A DNA stretch of 33,071 nucleotides from Deltaproteobacteria bacterium (GTDB lineage: Bacteria; Myxococcota_A; UBA9160; UBA4427), in contig JAFDEK010000038.1 in NCBI GenBank assembly GCA_019310385.1, positions 1 to 33,071 on the forward strand, in the 5' to 3' direction. Positions within the stretch are counted from its first letter, which is position 1. The number at the start of each line of letters is the position of its first letter. The notes below the pieces were generated by a model that was not told the DNA's origin, did not search any database, and saw only the letters and a list, made by a program, of their open reading frames with translations. This document shows positions 1 to 7,705 of the stretch, in pieces. Both the position numbers and the translations under genes were made by a program.

Positions 1-735
1 CCGCTGCACTCCAGCGGGCGTCGCGAGGCCGGTGGGGGCGGCTACCAGGATCACCCGGGCTCCCCGCCGCACGGCCTCCGCCGCAACCGCGAAGCCCATC
101 TTGCCTGACGAGCGGTTGGTCAGGCAGCGCACGGCATCGAGGGGCTCGGCCGTGCCGCCGGCGGCGACGAGCACGCACTCGCCCTCGAGACTCGGCGGTG
201 TCAGCACGGACCCTGCCGCCTCGGCAATGGCCTCGGGCTCGCTCATGCGGCCCTCTCCGCTCCAGCCACAGGCGAGCTCGCCGGCTTCCGGCCCCACGCT
301 GGAGACGCCGCGCGCCCACAGCAGCTCGACGTTCGCCGCGGTCGCGGGGTGAGTCCACATGTTGACGTTCATCGCCGGCGCCACCAGGATGCGGGCGCGG
401 GTGGCCAGGAGCACCGCCGTCACGAGATCGTCTGCAAGGCCGTGGGCCATCCTGGCCAGGACGTTCGCGGTTGCGGGTGCGACGATGACCAGCTCGGCCC
501 AGTCCGCCAGGGCGATGTGGTCGATCTGCCCCTCCTCGCCGGGATCGAAGAGGTTGCGGCGCACGGGAGCGCCGGTCAGGGTCTGCAAGACCAGGGGCGA
601 TACGAAATGCTCGGCCTCGGGCGTCAGGGCGCAACGGACCTCGTGCCCGGCTCTGCCCAGGATGCGCACGAGCTCGGGAACCTTGTAGGCGGCTATGCCG
701 CCGGTGACGGCGATGAGTATGCGCCGCGGCCCCAT
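1..735 (-). CDS. coaBC: CoaBC, phosphopantothenoylcysteine synthetase/decarboxylase (C-terminus cut by window edge)
   Basis: Bifunctional coenzyme A enzyme: the CoaB half joins 4'-phosphopantothenate to cysteine with CTP, and the flavin-dependent CoaC half decarboxylates the product to 4'-phosphopantetheine. The visible 245 codons begin MGPRRILIAVTGGIAAYK, the usual CoaC flavoprotein start. They continue with HIALADWAELVIVAPATAN, the APAMNVNMW substrate-binding segment and the ACGWSGEGRM loop with the decarboxylase cysteine. CoaB then starts, with LTNRSSGKMG of its dinucleotide-type fold just before the edge. The ATG has a good ribosome-binding site (AGGGGAG) about 4 nt upstream. It is last in the minus-strand series rsmD-coaD-mutase-coaBC, after a 191-nt gap that holds a 13-bp tandem repeat. 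About 150 C-terminal residues should lie outside the window. Assignment is secure. Confidence 0.95.
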   Translation of the reverse strand, partial: MGPRRILIAVTGGIAAYKVPELVRILGRAGHEVRCALTPEAEHFVSPLVLQTLTGAPVRRNLFDPGEEGQIDHIALADWAELVIVAPATANVLARMAHGLADDLVTAVLLATRARILVAPAMNVNMWTHPATAANVELLWARGVSSVGPEAGELACGWSGEGRMSEPEAIAEAAGSVLTPPSLEGECVLVAAGGTAEPLDAVRCLTNRSSGKMGFAVAAEAVRRGARVILVAAPTGLATPAGVQR

Positions 736-767
736 GGCTCCCCTGGTCCTATCGTCCAATGGTCCAA

Positions 768-806
768 TTGTTGTTGCCAGTTGTTGTTTCCGGTTCTTGT
801 TGCCAG
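768..806. repeat. 13-bp tandem repeat, three copies, in the leader between the phosphohexomutase gene and coaBC
   Basis: Units at 768-780, 781-793 and 794-806 follow TTSTTGTTKCCRG with one or two changes each. An 8-bp doublet (GTCCAAT core) lies just beside it at about 754-769. The tract starts 33 bp upstream of the coaBC start codon. No function is evident; it is one of many short tandem duplications at gene junctions in this window. Confidence 0.75.
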
Positions 807-926
807 TTCTGCCGGTACATCGCTTCGCGTCACCCGGCTGTGCCAGCTTACACGAGCCCCCGAAAAGCTCCAAGACAGGGCCCCTTTCGTGCACCTCGGC
901 GGATCCACGAGCTGTACGGGTGCCGC

Positions 927-2363
927 TCAGCGCGCGAGCAGACGCTCGCCCCGATCGAGCAGGCGGGTCAGGAGCCGCGGGCCCCGGGCCTCGCCGTAGA
1001 CGCGGATGACGGGCTCCGTGCCCGACGCTCGCAGCATCACGAAGCCGTCGTCCAGGCGCAGATGGACGCCGTCAGTGACGTCGACCTCCCGCACCTTGGC
1101 GTCGCCGACACGGCCCGGGGGAGCCGACCGCAGCCTTTCCAAGCCTTCACACAGGGCCGGCCGGGCGTCGAGGGAACGGCTCCCGCAGGCCGAGCGACCG
1201 AAGCGGCCCTCGAGCTCCGCGACGCGCGCTCCCAGCGGCTTGCGCCCGCTCGCGACCCCCTCCGCCAGCAGAGCACCGGCCAGGATCCCATCCTTGTCCC
1301 GCGCAAAGCGTCCTAGGGCGAAGCCACCGCTCTCCTCTCCCGCAACGTCGGCGCTGCCCTCGACGAGCAGCGTGGAGAGGTACTTGAAGCCCACCGGAGT
1401 GCGCTGGATGGGAAGCCCGTGGTCGAGGGCGACCTTCTCGACCAGGCTGCCCGTGGCGATGCTGATGGCCACGCCCTTTCGCACGCGCCCCCGGCGCGCC
1501 AGCTGATCGATCAGCAGCGCGAGCACCTGAGTGGAGGAGAGCAGGCGCCCGCCCTCGTCCATCACCCCGAGGCGGTCCGCGTCTCCGTCGGTCGCGAGCC
1601 CGAGGCGCAATCCCCTGGCTCCGCGAACCGCCCGGGCAAGCTGCGCCAGCCGCTCGGCGACGGGATCGGGCGGAACGCCTCCAAAGGTCGGATCCCGCTG
1701 GCCGCGGTGAAGCTCCACCGCAACGCCCGCCTGGATCAGCACTTCGTCGAGAACCCCGGCGCCCGCGCCGTGCATGGCGTCGTAGACCACGAGCAGCTTG
1801 CTGCGACGCAGGGCATCCAGGTCGAGCAGCCCCTCGAGACGCGCGCGGTAGGGGGTGACGAGATCCACGCCGCGACCGCGCCAGAGCTCCGCGCCGCCCG
1901 CGGCCGCGTCGAAGCCCCTGCGGCGCACTGCGGCGGCGGCAAGCTCCTCGACACAGCGGGTGTCGCGGAGCGTGAGGCTCCCTCCCCAGGCCCCGAGGAC
2001 CTTCATGCCGTGGTACTCCGGGGGATTGTGGCTCGCCGTCAAGACCAATGCGCCCGCCGCGCGACGACGCAGGATCTCCTCGGCGACCACCGGCGTGGGC
2101 ACCCGCGAGCCCGCAAGCTGGGGCGCGAGGCCCTCCTGGGAGAGAACCGTGCACGCGGTACGGGCCATCCGCTCGCTGGCGAAGCGCCCGTCGAAGCCCA
2201 CCAGGATGCGGTCGCCCTGCCCTTGTCGAGCGAACCAGCGCGCACAGGCGCGAACCGCGATGCGCAAGCGGGGAAAGGTGATCTCTTCGCCGAGTACCCC
2301 GCGCCAGCCACTGGTGCCGAAACGAATCACTTCGGGCTCGCCGCTTCGCGCGCGATCGACCAT
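927..2363 (-). CDS. Alpha-D-phosphohexomutase family enzyme (phosphoglucomutase/phosphomannomutase type)
   Basis: 478 residues, normal for the four-domain phosphohexomutase family, which moves a phosphate between C1 and C6 of a hexose through a phosphoserine. The start MVDRARSGEPEVIRFGTSGWRG carries the FGTSGWRG substrate-entry motif. The phosphoserine loop is LTASHNPPEYHGMKV (Ser of TASHNP). The metal site is ATDGDADRLGVMD, the sugar-binding loop GEESGG, and the phosphate-binding loop RASGTEPVIRVYGEA. All four motifs are intact, so it should be active. GEESGG is typical of glucose/mannose mutases, but sugar specificity (Glc, Man or GlcN) cannot be fixed from sequence alone. The ATG has a GGAG site 8-10 nt upstream. 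It lies 79 nt after coaD in the same direction. Confidence 0.9.
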   Translation of the reverse strand: MVDRARSGEPEVIRFGTSGWRGVLGEEITFPRLRIAVRACARWFARQGQGDRILVGFDGRFASERMARTACTVLSQEGLAPQLAGSRVPTPVVAEEILRRRAAGALVLTASHNPPEYHGMKVLGAWGGSLTLRDTRCVEELAAAAVRRRGFDAAAGGAELWRGRGVDLVTPYRARLEGLLDLDALRRSKLLVVYDAMHGAGAGVLDEVLIQAGVAVELHRGQRDPTFGGVPPDPVAERLAQLARAVRGARGLRLGLATDGDADRLGVMDEGGRLLSSTQVLALLIDQLARRGRVRKGVAISIATGSLVEKVALDHGLPIQRTPVGFKYLSTLLVEGSADVAGEESGGFALGRFARDKDGILAGALLAEGVASGRKPLGARVAELEGRFGRSACGSRSLDARPALCEGLERLRSAPPGRVGDAKVREVDVTDGVHLRLDDGFVMLRASGTEPVIRVYGEARGPRLLTRLLDRGERLLAR

Positions 2364-2393
2364 CTTCGCTCTCCGCTTCCCGCTCCGCTTATC

Positions 2394-2449
2394 CCGGCAA
2401 CCGACTCAGACTCCGGCAACCGACTCGAGCGCCGGCGGCGACTCAGGCT
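2394..2449. repeat. 19-bp tandem repeat, about three copies, covering the coaD stop codon
   Basis: Units start at 2394, 2413 and 2432. The first two share CCGGCAACCGACTC and differ only in the last five bases; the third is more diverged (CCGGCGGC then GACTCAGG). The coaD stop (TGA on the minus strand, 2443-2445) lies inside the third unit, so the repeat spans the end of coaD and most of the gap to the mutase gene. Confidence 0.7.
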
Positions 2450-2964
2450 CCGCCGAGCTTCTCCCGCAGGCGCTTGGCGGCCAGCGGCGGAAGAAACTCG
2501 TGCACGTCGTGGCCGAATCGCACCAGCTCCTTGAGCCGTGACGAGCTCACGTACAGGTACTCCTGGCTGGTCATCATGAAGAGGATCTCGACCGAAGGAT
2601 CGAGGTGCTTGTTCATCAGGGCCATCTCGAACTCGTATTCGAAGTCCGACATGGCGCGCAGCCCCCGGATGATCGCCCGTGCCCCGATCTTGCGCGCATG
2701 CTCGACCACGAGGCCCTCGAAGCTCTCGACGCGCACGCCCTCGTAAGAAGAGAGCACGCCGTGGAGGATCTCCAGGCGCTCGTCGAAGTCGAATGTCCCG
2801 CTCTTTCCCACGTTGACCGCCAGTGCAACCACGACCTCGTCGAAGACCGTGCGGGCGCGCTCGACGAGGTCCAGGTGCCCGTTGGTCAGCGGATCGAAGC
2901 TGGCGGGAAAGAGAGCGATAGAGGGTGGCTTCGACTTTCCCCCGGTCTGATCAGCACTGGTCAT
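2443..2964 (-). CDS. coaD: Phosphopantetheine adenylyltransferase
   Basis: Adenylates 4'-phosphopantetheine to dephospho-CoA, the penultimate step of coenzyme A synthesis. The 173 residues match CoaD along their length apart from a short N-terminal extension (MTSADQTGGKSKPPS). Visible motifs are ALFPASFDPLTNGHLDL (nucleotidyltransferase TxGH), IIRGLRAMSDFEYEFEMA and the C-terminal YVSSSRLKEL loop, which corresponds to the ISSTxVR motif. The ATG lies inside the end of rsmD (14-bp overlap) and has GGAGGAGG about 9 nt upstream, so translation is probably coupled. The rsmD-coaD pair is common in bacteria. coaBC follows two genes later on the same strand, which puts consecutive CoA steps in one transcription direction. 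Confidence 0.97.
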   Translation of the reverse strand: MTSADQTGGKSKPPSIALFPASFDPLTNGHLDLVERARTVFDEVVVALAVNVGKSGTFDFDERLEILHGVLSSYEGVRVESFEGLVVEHARKIGARAIIRGLRAMSDFEYEFEMALMNKHLDPSVEILFMMTSQEYLYVSSSRLKELVRFGHDVHEFLPPLAAKRLREKLGGA

Positions 2965-3535
2965 CAGCTTGCGCCTCCTCCGATCCGCCCGCCGCGTGCA
3001 GCCCGTAGCGGTCGATCACCGTATCTCCGTAGCCGCGCTCGTCCAGCAGCTCCAACCCCTCGACGGGGCCGAGAGAATGACGCTTCGAACGCTCGACGAC
3101 CACCACCGCGTCGGGCTCGAGGAGCTCGCTCGCCGCAAGCTCCTCTAGCAGCTCGACGATCCCACCGGCCTCGTAGGGAGGATCGGCGAGCACGAGATCG
3201 AAGCGCTCCGCCGCCTCCGCGAGTCGCCGGAGCGCAGAACGAGCATCGGCGCGCACGATGTCGATGTGCTCCTCGACGCCCAGGGAGGCGAGATTCTCGC
3301 GCAGCACCTGGATCGATCGCCGCGCGCGGTCGACGAACACCACGCGCGCGGCCCCCCGGGAAAGCGCCTCGATCCCGAGCGCCCCGGTACCGCAGAAGAG
3401 ATCCAGCACCCGTGCCCCTTCGAGCGGCTCGAGTCGGGCGAAGAGGGCCTCGCGAACTCGATCCGAAGTGGGCCGCACCCCCGCAGGTGGCGAGGCCAGA
3501 CGACGGCCGCCGAGCTGACCTGCCACGATCCTCAA
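2951..3535 (-). CDS. rsmD: 16S rRNA (guanine(966)-N2)-methyltransferase
   Basis: Methylates G966 of 16S rRNA in the small subunit using S-adenosylmethionine. I place the start at the TTG at 3533-3535: it gives M-RIVAGQLGGRRL, the usual RsmD N-terminus, has GGAGG 6 nt upstream, and gives 194 residues, close to E. coli RsmD (about 198). The frame stays open 34 codons further upstream, but that stretch has no family similarity. Motifs are RPTSDRVREALF, LDLFCGTGALGIEALSRGA (SAM site) and LVLADPPYEAGG (DPPY catalytic motif). First gene of the rsmD-coaD-mutase-coaBC series. Confidence 0.95.
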   Translation of the reverse strand: MRIVAGQLGGRRLASPPAGVRPTSDRVREALFARLEPLEGARVLDLFCGTGALGIEALSRGAARVVFVDRARRSIQVLRENLASLGVEEHIDIVRADARSALRRLAEAAERFDLVLADPPYEAGGIVELLEELAASELLEPDAVVVVERSKRHSLGPVEGLELLDERGYGDTVIDRYGLHAAGGSEEAQADDQC

Positions 3536-3609
3536 TGCCCGCCTCCAGCCTGCCCCCCCCGGCGCGCCTCGCAGGAGAGCGAGATCCGACCCGGAGGGGA
3601 AATCCGAGT

Positions 3610-3774
3610 CTAATCCACAGTGGCCCGCTTCACCCACGCAGGGAGAGCGTCACTGATTGGTGATTCACCCCACACGGAATCGATCAGATCCAAACAAGAA
3701 GTCGCAATGGAACGAAAGTGCACCATATCGTACAGCCCACCGTCGGGAATCTCTTCGCTAGATGTACAACTCAT
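3610..3774 (-). CDS. Doubtful small hypothetical ORF (54 codons, frame open further upstream)
   Basis: A minus-strand frame open from a GTG at 3999 to a TAG at 3610 (129 codons). The most protein-like part is the C-terminal half, from an ATG at 3774, with segments such as GLYDMVHFRSIATSCLDLID and ISDALPAWVKRATVD. I recognise no family. No ribosome-binding site precedes the ATG, and the upstream part looks like non-coding sequence with many Ser, Arg and Cys. It lies 75 bp upstream of rsmD. It may be a decayed gene or chance. Confidence 0.2.
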   Translation of the reverse strand: MSCTSSEEIPDGGLYDMVHFRSIATSCLDLIDSVWGESPISDALPAWVKRATVD

Positions 3775-3932
3775 CGCGTAACACTCAAGATACGTCAAGA
3801 ACCTGGAACGCAGTTTTGAGACACACCCGCGGGAGAAGGCGAATCCGTGATCGATTGAAGAGCTTTGGGGTTGAAGGTGCGCAAGCCGCTCTCTACACTG
3901 CGCCGCTGAGTCAAAAGGGCGTAACGCAATCC

Positions 3933-3965
3933 TGTGATCGATGTGTGATCGATGTGTAGTCGACG
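3933..3965. repeat. 11-bp direct repeats with ATCGAT cores upstream of the Xre-type gene; possible operator
   Basis: Two perfect copies of TGTGATCGATG (3933-3943, 3944-3954) are followed by a diverged third, TGTAGTCGACG (3955-3965). Each contains a 6-bp palindrome, and the 11-bp spacing puts successive copies on nearly the same helix face. Related GTGATCGATTG and AATCGATCAGATC occur at about 3846 and 3678. Repeated palindromes about 230 bp upstream of a helix-turn-helix gene could be its binding sites; this is inference. Confidence 0.45.
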
Positions 3966-4191
3966 TGTCGCCACACTCATCACCAGCGTGACCCGCCACC
4001 CGCTGAATCGAAGAGACGAAGTGCGAGAGAAGTGCGAAAGAATCGCGACTATCGCCGAACCGAATCGACAGTGCAGGACTCCAAGCAAGTGCTATGAGTG
4101 TCGGCTATCCGCAACGCCGAACCCCCGGAAACTCGAACCAACACTTCAAACCAACAACTCAATCCACTACCAAGACAAGAGAGGAACCATC

Positions 4192-4428
4192 ATGGCCTCA
4201 GCTTCGGTACAACGAATCAAGCGGAAGCTCCCCGAACGAATCGCCCAGGTGCGTGGCGATCGATCCCAGCGACAGTTCGCAAGAGACCTGGGCGTCTTTC
4301 AGCAGAACGTGAACCGCTACGAGAACGGGACCACTCCTCACACCGATTTCCTGATCACCCTCGCCACCAAGGAGAACGTGTCTCTCGACTGGCTCCTCCT
4401 CGGCAAGGGTAGGATGAAGAAGAAATAG
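4192..4428 (+). CDS. Small Xre/cI-type helix-turn-helix regulator
   Basis: 78 residues, made almost entirely of one lambda-repressor-like helix-turn-helix domain. The central RSQRQFARDLGVFQQNVNRY is helices 2-3: an Ala at the turn, FQQNVNRYENG as recognition helix, and the usual YENG exit. The tail VSLDWLLLGKGRMKKK resembles the DWLLxGxG ending common in this family. The ATG at 4192 has GAGAGGAA about 6-8 nt upstream; upstream in-frame codons look non-coding. There is no sensor or oligomerisation domain, so it is probably a simple DNA-binding dimer. It is alone on the plus strand, in a lower-G+C patch, with palindromic repeats upstream and a hairpin downstream. It could be a lone antitoxin- or phage-type repressor, but I see no partner toxin. 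Confidence 0.8.
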   Translation: MASASVQRIKRKLPERIAQVRGDRSQRQFARDLGVFQQNVNRYENGTTPHTDFLITLATKENVSLDWLLLGKGRMKKK

Positions 4429-4440
4429 GAGTGCGACCGT

Positions 4441-4469
4441 GAAGGATCCGGCCCGGCGCCGGATCCTTC
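4441..4469. terminator. Strong hairpin after the Xre-type gene
   Basis: Perfect 12-bp inverted repeat (GAAGGATCCGGC and GCCGGATCCTTC) with a 5-nt loop, 12 nt after the stop codon. There is no T-run after it, so it is a possible weak terminator or mRNA 3'-end stabiliser rather than a classic intrinsic terminator. Confidence 0.55.
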
Positions 4470-4530
4470 GCGGCGGATTCTTCGCAGCAGATCCCTCGCG
4501 GTAGAATCTTCGCGCTAGATTCCTTGCCAA
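4461..4530. repeat. Degenerate 14-bp tandem repeat, five copies
   Basis: Units at 4461, 4475, 4489, 4503 and 4517 follow RGATTCTTCGCGGY with one to four changes each (for example GGATCCTTCGCGGC, GGATTCTTCGCAGC, AGATCCCTCGCGGT). The first unit is also the 3' arm of the hairpin at 4441-4469. The copies are diverged, so the expansion is not recent. From 4531 to 4783 I see only a 6-bp hairpin (GCCCCG/CGGGGC, loop TGTC, 4685-4700). Confidence 0.75.
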
Positions 4531-4783
4531 GAGTGCTCGCGCCGGCCCGACGCGAGGTGATTCGGGTGCGTCCACGAAGTGGAAGAGAACTTCCCTTTCT
4601 TTCCGGCGCACGCGCTGAACTGCAGCCCCTCACGCGCACGCAAGCTCTTCCCCAACCTCGCGTTTTCGCAACGCTAGCCCAGCCGCCCCGTGTCCGGGGC
4701 ACGCTTCTTGCTCTTCTTCCAGGCCCGAGGGAGCGGCCCACTGTCGGGGCACTCCGGGACTGCGAGGAGCTTCACCCCCTTCG

Positions 4784-5119
4784 ATGCTGCGGATCTTCAC
4801 CATACTGACCTTCCTGCTCACGAGCGCGGATCATTGGACGACCTACCTATGCCTGCGAGCTCCGGTACAGGGATGGGACGTCGTCGAGGCCAACCCCGTC
4901 GTCGATTGGCTCTTCCAGCGTGTCGGGCTGCTGGGCGGCCTCGCCATCGACAGCGTCGTGACCGTCGCCGCGATCGCCTTTCTACTCCTCACCCAGCGTT
5001 TCGGAGCGCTCACCAAGAGCTGCTTCCTCGCGCTGATCACGGCTTCAACAGGCTACGCGGTAGTGAATAATCTCCAGGCCATTGCGGCCCTCGGCATTTC
5101 ACCCATGGGAGTCGGATGA
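4784..5119 (+). CDS. Small integral membrane protein, DUF5658-like
   Basis: 111 residues with three predicted membrane segments at about 4-22, 48-71 and 78-104. The N-terminus (TSADHWTTYLCL) followed by VVEANPVVDWLF resembles DUF5658 proteins, which have a D..T helix and then an EANP-type motif; the match is by eye only. No catalytic residues are apparent. The stop overlaps the start of the lytic transglycosylase gene (ATGA), so the two are almost certainly co-translated. The start ATG has only a distant GAGGAG (about 14 nt), so the true start could differ slightly. Function unknown. Confidence 0.7.
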   Translation: MLRIFTILTFLLTSADHWTTYLCLRAPVQGWDVVEANPVVDWLFQRVGLLGGLAIDSVVTVAAIAFLLLTQRFGALTKSCFLALITASTGYAVVNNLQAIAALGISPMGVG

Positions 5120-5775
5120 CGACATACGGCCGATCTTCATTCCTCTGCGTCGCACTGGTGGGGTTCGCCGCCCTCTCCTGTCAGCCTCCGTCCGTGTCCT
5201 TCGACTCAGGGGCGACGGCCCGGTCGCTCGTCGCCGGCACGCCGCCAGTCAGCGCCCCGGGCGTCCAGGAGCACGACGCCGCCCCCGTCGCCAACGCGGA
5301 CGAGCTGGAGGTTCTCGCTTATCTGTGGGGACGCCACACCGGTCTCTCCCGCGACGAAGAGAGCGCCCTGGCGTCCACCGTCGTTGCCGAGGCGATACGA
5401 CACGACATGGACGTCGAGATGGTGCTCGCCGTGATCCACGTCGAGAGTGGCGGCTACCACCTCGCCGTCTCGTCCGTGGGCGCGCTCGGACTGATGCAGC
5501 TCCTGCCCAGCACTGCGGAGGAGCTGGCCCACAAGCTGGGAATCGATTGGCGCGGTCCCGACACCCTCTTCGATCCCGTAACCAACGTGACCCTGGGCGT
5601 CGCCTATCTCAAGCAGCTCGAGAATCGCTTCGGGAGCATTTCGACGGCTCTCGCCGCGTACAACTGGGGCCCCGGCCGTATCGATCGCCGGCTGCGCCGC
5701 GGAAAGGTGCTCCCCGCGGAGTACATCGAGCAGGTGATGCGGGCCTACGACCGGGCGATCCAGCAGCGCTCCTGA
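5116..5775 (+). CDS. Lytic murein transglycosylase (SLT family), probable lipoprotein or exported
   Basis: 219 residues. The N-terminal signal segment (SSFLCVALVGFAALSC) ends in a Cys that could be lipidated, although ALSC is an imperfect lipobox. A linker of about 50 residues leads to a Slt/MltE-type catalytic domain at about 110-215. Catalytic Glu is in VIHVESGGYH; then come GALGLMQLLPSTA, NVTLGVAYLKQL and AAYNWGPGRIDRRL, the standard SLT motifs. It should cleave glycan strands in the periplasm to 1,6-anhydro-MurNAc ends, the material that AnmK, encoded in the same window, would process. Translationally coupled to the membrane protein before it and convergent with dacB. Confidence 0.9.
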   Translation: MTTYGRSSFLCVALVGFAALSCQPPSVSFDSGATARSLVAGTPPVSAPGVQEHDAAPVANADELEVLAYLWGRHTGLSRDEESALASTVVAEAIRHDMDVEMVLAVIHVESGGYHLAVSSVGALGLMQLLPSTAEELAHKLGIDWRGPDTLFDPVTNVTLGVAYLKQLENRFGSISTALAAYNWGPGRIDRRLRRGKVLPAEYIEQVMRAYDRAIQQRS

Positions 5776-5795
5776 GTCCCGGGACCCTTCTCTGA

Positions 5796-5837
5796 CGTTG
5801 TTTCGTTGGCGTTGTTTCGTTGGCCCAGTTCCGTTAG
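5796..5837. repeat. 14-bp tandem repeat (two perfect copies and a diverged third) over the dacB stop codon
   Basis: CGTTGTTTCGTTGG occurs at 5796-5809 and 5810-5823; a diverged copy (CCCAGTTCCGTTAG) at 5824-5837 contains the dacB stop on the minus strand (TAA, 5834-5836). The tract fills the convergent gap between the transglycosylase gene and dacB. A short palindrome GTCCCGGGAC lies just to its left. Confidence 0.8.
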
Positions 5838-7363
5838 CGCAACCGTTCCGGCGCGGAGGACGACAGCTCCTCGGCGCGGGGTGGGCTGGGTGCGGAAGAG
5901 CGGGTGAGCTCTGCCACGAAGCGATCGACGGTGTCCATGGCGAGCTCGTCGCCTACCCGATAGCCGTTCACCAGGATCGAGAACACCGCTCGTTCGGACT
6001 CCGTGCTCCGGCGCTCCTCGGAAAGACGAGTGCCCGCCGGAATCACCGCAAAACCCGAGAGGGCCGTCACCCGATTGAGCAGCCCTGTCTTGCCCCGCAC
6101 CACGTCGGCCGCCCCGGCCGCGCGCTCCTCGAGGGTGCCGTCCCGGGCCGCGATGGGGAGGGCCGCCTCGAGTTCGGGCCCGAAGCGGAAGGAGGAGGAG
6201 CCCACGCGCAGGGCGCGGACCAGTGCCCGGGGCGTGACGCGATTCTCGTAGGAAAGTCCCGAGCCGTCGACCAGAGAGAAGCTCTCGGGATCGAGACCCA
6301 GCTCGAGCAACGTGCGGCGCATGCTGGGCACACCGGTACTCCAGGAGCCCGGCCCGGGGCCGACCCGGGCCCCCATCCCCTTTACCAAGGTCTCCGCGAC
6401 GGCGTTGTTGCTGTACTTCATGAAGAGCCGAACGATCTCCGCCATGGACCGGCCGCTGAAGCGCATCAGCTCGTGGGCATCGGCGGGCCGGGATCCGACG
6501 CGCGTCTGCCCCTCCACCACGATCCCCACGGCTTCGAGCTGCATGCGCAAGACCGCACCGGCGTAGCGCGTGGGGTCGAGAACGCTGCGGTAGTAGACCT
6601 TGGGGCGATCACCGACTCGCACGGTACCCACGACATTGACGGTCTCGCCGCGGCTCCCCGCGCTGCGATCCACCACGAGGCTGCGGCGGGCATTCGCTGG
6701 GCCCGTGACCGCCCGGTTGGACAGCGCCAGGTAGGGGACCGGCGGGCTGATCCCCACCCCAACGGCGTCTCCCTCCCGAGCGCCGGGTGTCACCGTCACC
6801 GAGAAGGCGGCGTAGTTCGCCGTGAGAGCGCCGACCGGGCCGTGGTAGGCCCGGGAGGAGGTTCGGCCCAGGGAGGGGTGCCAGCGGACCCGGTCCAGCG
6901 CCGAGTCGTCGAGCACCAGCTCGCCGCTCACCCGGCGCACGCCGGATGCGCGCAGCTCTTCCGCGAGACGCCACCAGTCTTCCGAGTTCATGGCCGGATC
7001 GCCGGCGCCCTCGACGTAGAGGGCGCCCACGTTGCCCGCGGCATCCGGGGGCCCGGCGCTCCAGATCCCCGTCTCGAAACGGAAGGTCGGGCCGAATGTC
7101 GCGAGGGCCGCCACCGCGGTAAGCACCTTGGTGTTCGAGGCCGGGATCAGGGGCCGGTCGGCGAGCTGCTCGTAGAGCACGGCGCCGTCCCGTTCGCGAA
7201 TCACCAGCGCCGATACGCGCGCTCCCCGAAAGGCGCGTGACTTCATCACCCCCTCGAGGCGCTCGGGCAGAAGCGCGGATCCGTCCTGCCTGGCCGCGCC
7301 GAGCACCTCGAAGCTGCAGGCGATCCACAGGGCCAGTCCCACGACCAGCGTCCTTCTCGTCAT
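5834..7363 (-). CDS. dacB: D-alanyl-D-alanine carboxypeptidase/endopeptidase, PBP4 type (S13)
   Basis: 509 residues, usual for class C penicillin-binding proteins that trim D-Ala or cut D-Ala-mDAP cross-links in the periplasm. An N-terminal signal peptide (TRRTLVVGLALWIACSFEVLGA) is visible. The three active-site motifs are intact: SNTK (Ser76-Lys79 in LIPASNTKVLTAVAAL), SNN in FMKYSNNAVAETLVKGMG, and KTG in VRGKTGLLNRVTALSGFA. The large insert between SxxK and SxN is typical of S13. The ATG has GGGAGAGG just upstream. It is divergent from the SpmA-SpmB fusion and convergent with the lytic transglycosylase, so it sits in an envelope-maintenance cluster. In Bacillus, dacB-spmA-spmB is an operon, but that DacB is of a different class (S11). 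Confidence 0.93.
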   Translation of the reverse strand: MTRRTLVVGLALWIACSFEVLGAARQDGSALLPERLEGVMKSRAFRGARVSALVIRERDGAVLYEQLADRPLIPASNTKVLTAVAALATFGPTFRFETGIWSAGPPDAAGNVGALYVEGAGDPAMNSEDWWRLAEELRASGVRRVSGELVLDDSALDRVRWHPSLGRTSSRAYHGPVGALTANYAAFSVTVTPGAREGDAVGVGISPPVPYLALSNRAVTGPANARRSLVVDRSAGSRGETVNVVGTVRVGDRPKVYYRSVLDPTRYAGAVLRMQLEAVGIVVEGQTRVGSRPADAHELMRFSGRSMAEIVRLFMKYSNNAVAETLVKGMGARVGPGPGSWSTGVPSMRRTLLELGLDPESFSLVDGSGLSYENRVTPRALVRALRVGSSSFRFGPELEAALPIAARDGTLEERAAGAADVVRGKTGLLNRVTALSGFAVIPAGTRLSEERRSTESERAVFSILVNGYRVGDELAMDTVDRFVAELTRSSAPSPPRAEELSSSAPERLR

Positions 7364-7705
7364 GCCTCTCCCTTTTCGCTTTCCTTCTCGCTACTCGCTT
7401 TGCTTACTCGCCTCTCGCTCACGCTCGTCCGGTCCTGCAGCTCGAGGACCGCGGCCGAAAGCCGCCCCAGCGGCCCGGCCAGACCCTCTTCTCGGTTTCC
7501 GCGCCTCCCTGCTGGACACCGCAGCCGCGCCTTCGGACCGGCATCAGGCCAGATTCGCGGCAAGATCGGGCGCAGAACAGCCGATCTGTGAGGGACACGA
7601 AGCTGTCGTCGGGGGGAGGCCCTGCGCAAGCGCTTGACTTCACGGAGCTTATCCGGGAGCCTGCCAAGCGGCAATTGCTGCGCGACACTGGACTGGGGGG
7701 TTCCG
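7364..7705. promoter_or_regulatory. Divergent intergenic region between dacB and the SpmA-SpmB fusion
   Basis: 342 bp with no convincing gene. The dacB-proximal 70 bp is pyrimidine-rich with irregular CTCGCT-type repeats of about 10 bp. Both promoters must lie here, but I find no clear -35/-10 pair; a TTGACT at 7634-7639 has no good -10 at 16-18 bp. Confidence 0.5.

Larger units (their letters stand above)
3536..4191. other. Lower-G+C patch upstream of rsmD and the Xre-type gene
   Basis: About 650 bp whose composition differs from its neighbours: 3661-3720 has 28 G+C in 60 bases, while surrounding genes are clearly GC-rich. It holds a doubtful minus-strand ORF, direct repeats containing ATCGAT, and presumably the divergent promoters of rsmD and the Xre gene. 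I see no integrase, attachment site or tRNA. It may be a small acquired insert or simply a relaxed intergenic region. Confidence 0.6.

Noticed and set aside
4192..4428. Xre gene considered as the antitoxin of a type II toxin-antitoxin pair
   Set aside because: No adjacent ORF on the same strand resembles a toxin; the next gene is a membrane protein 355 bp downstream after a hairpin. The RelE-like tail at 21700 is 17 kb away.
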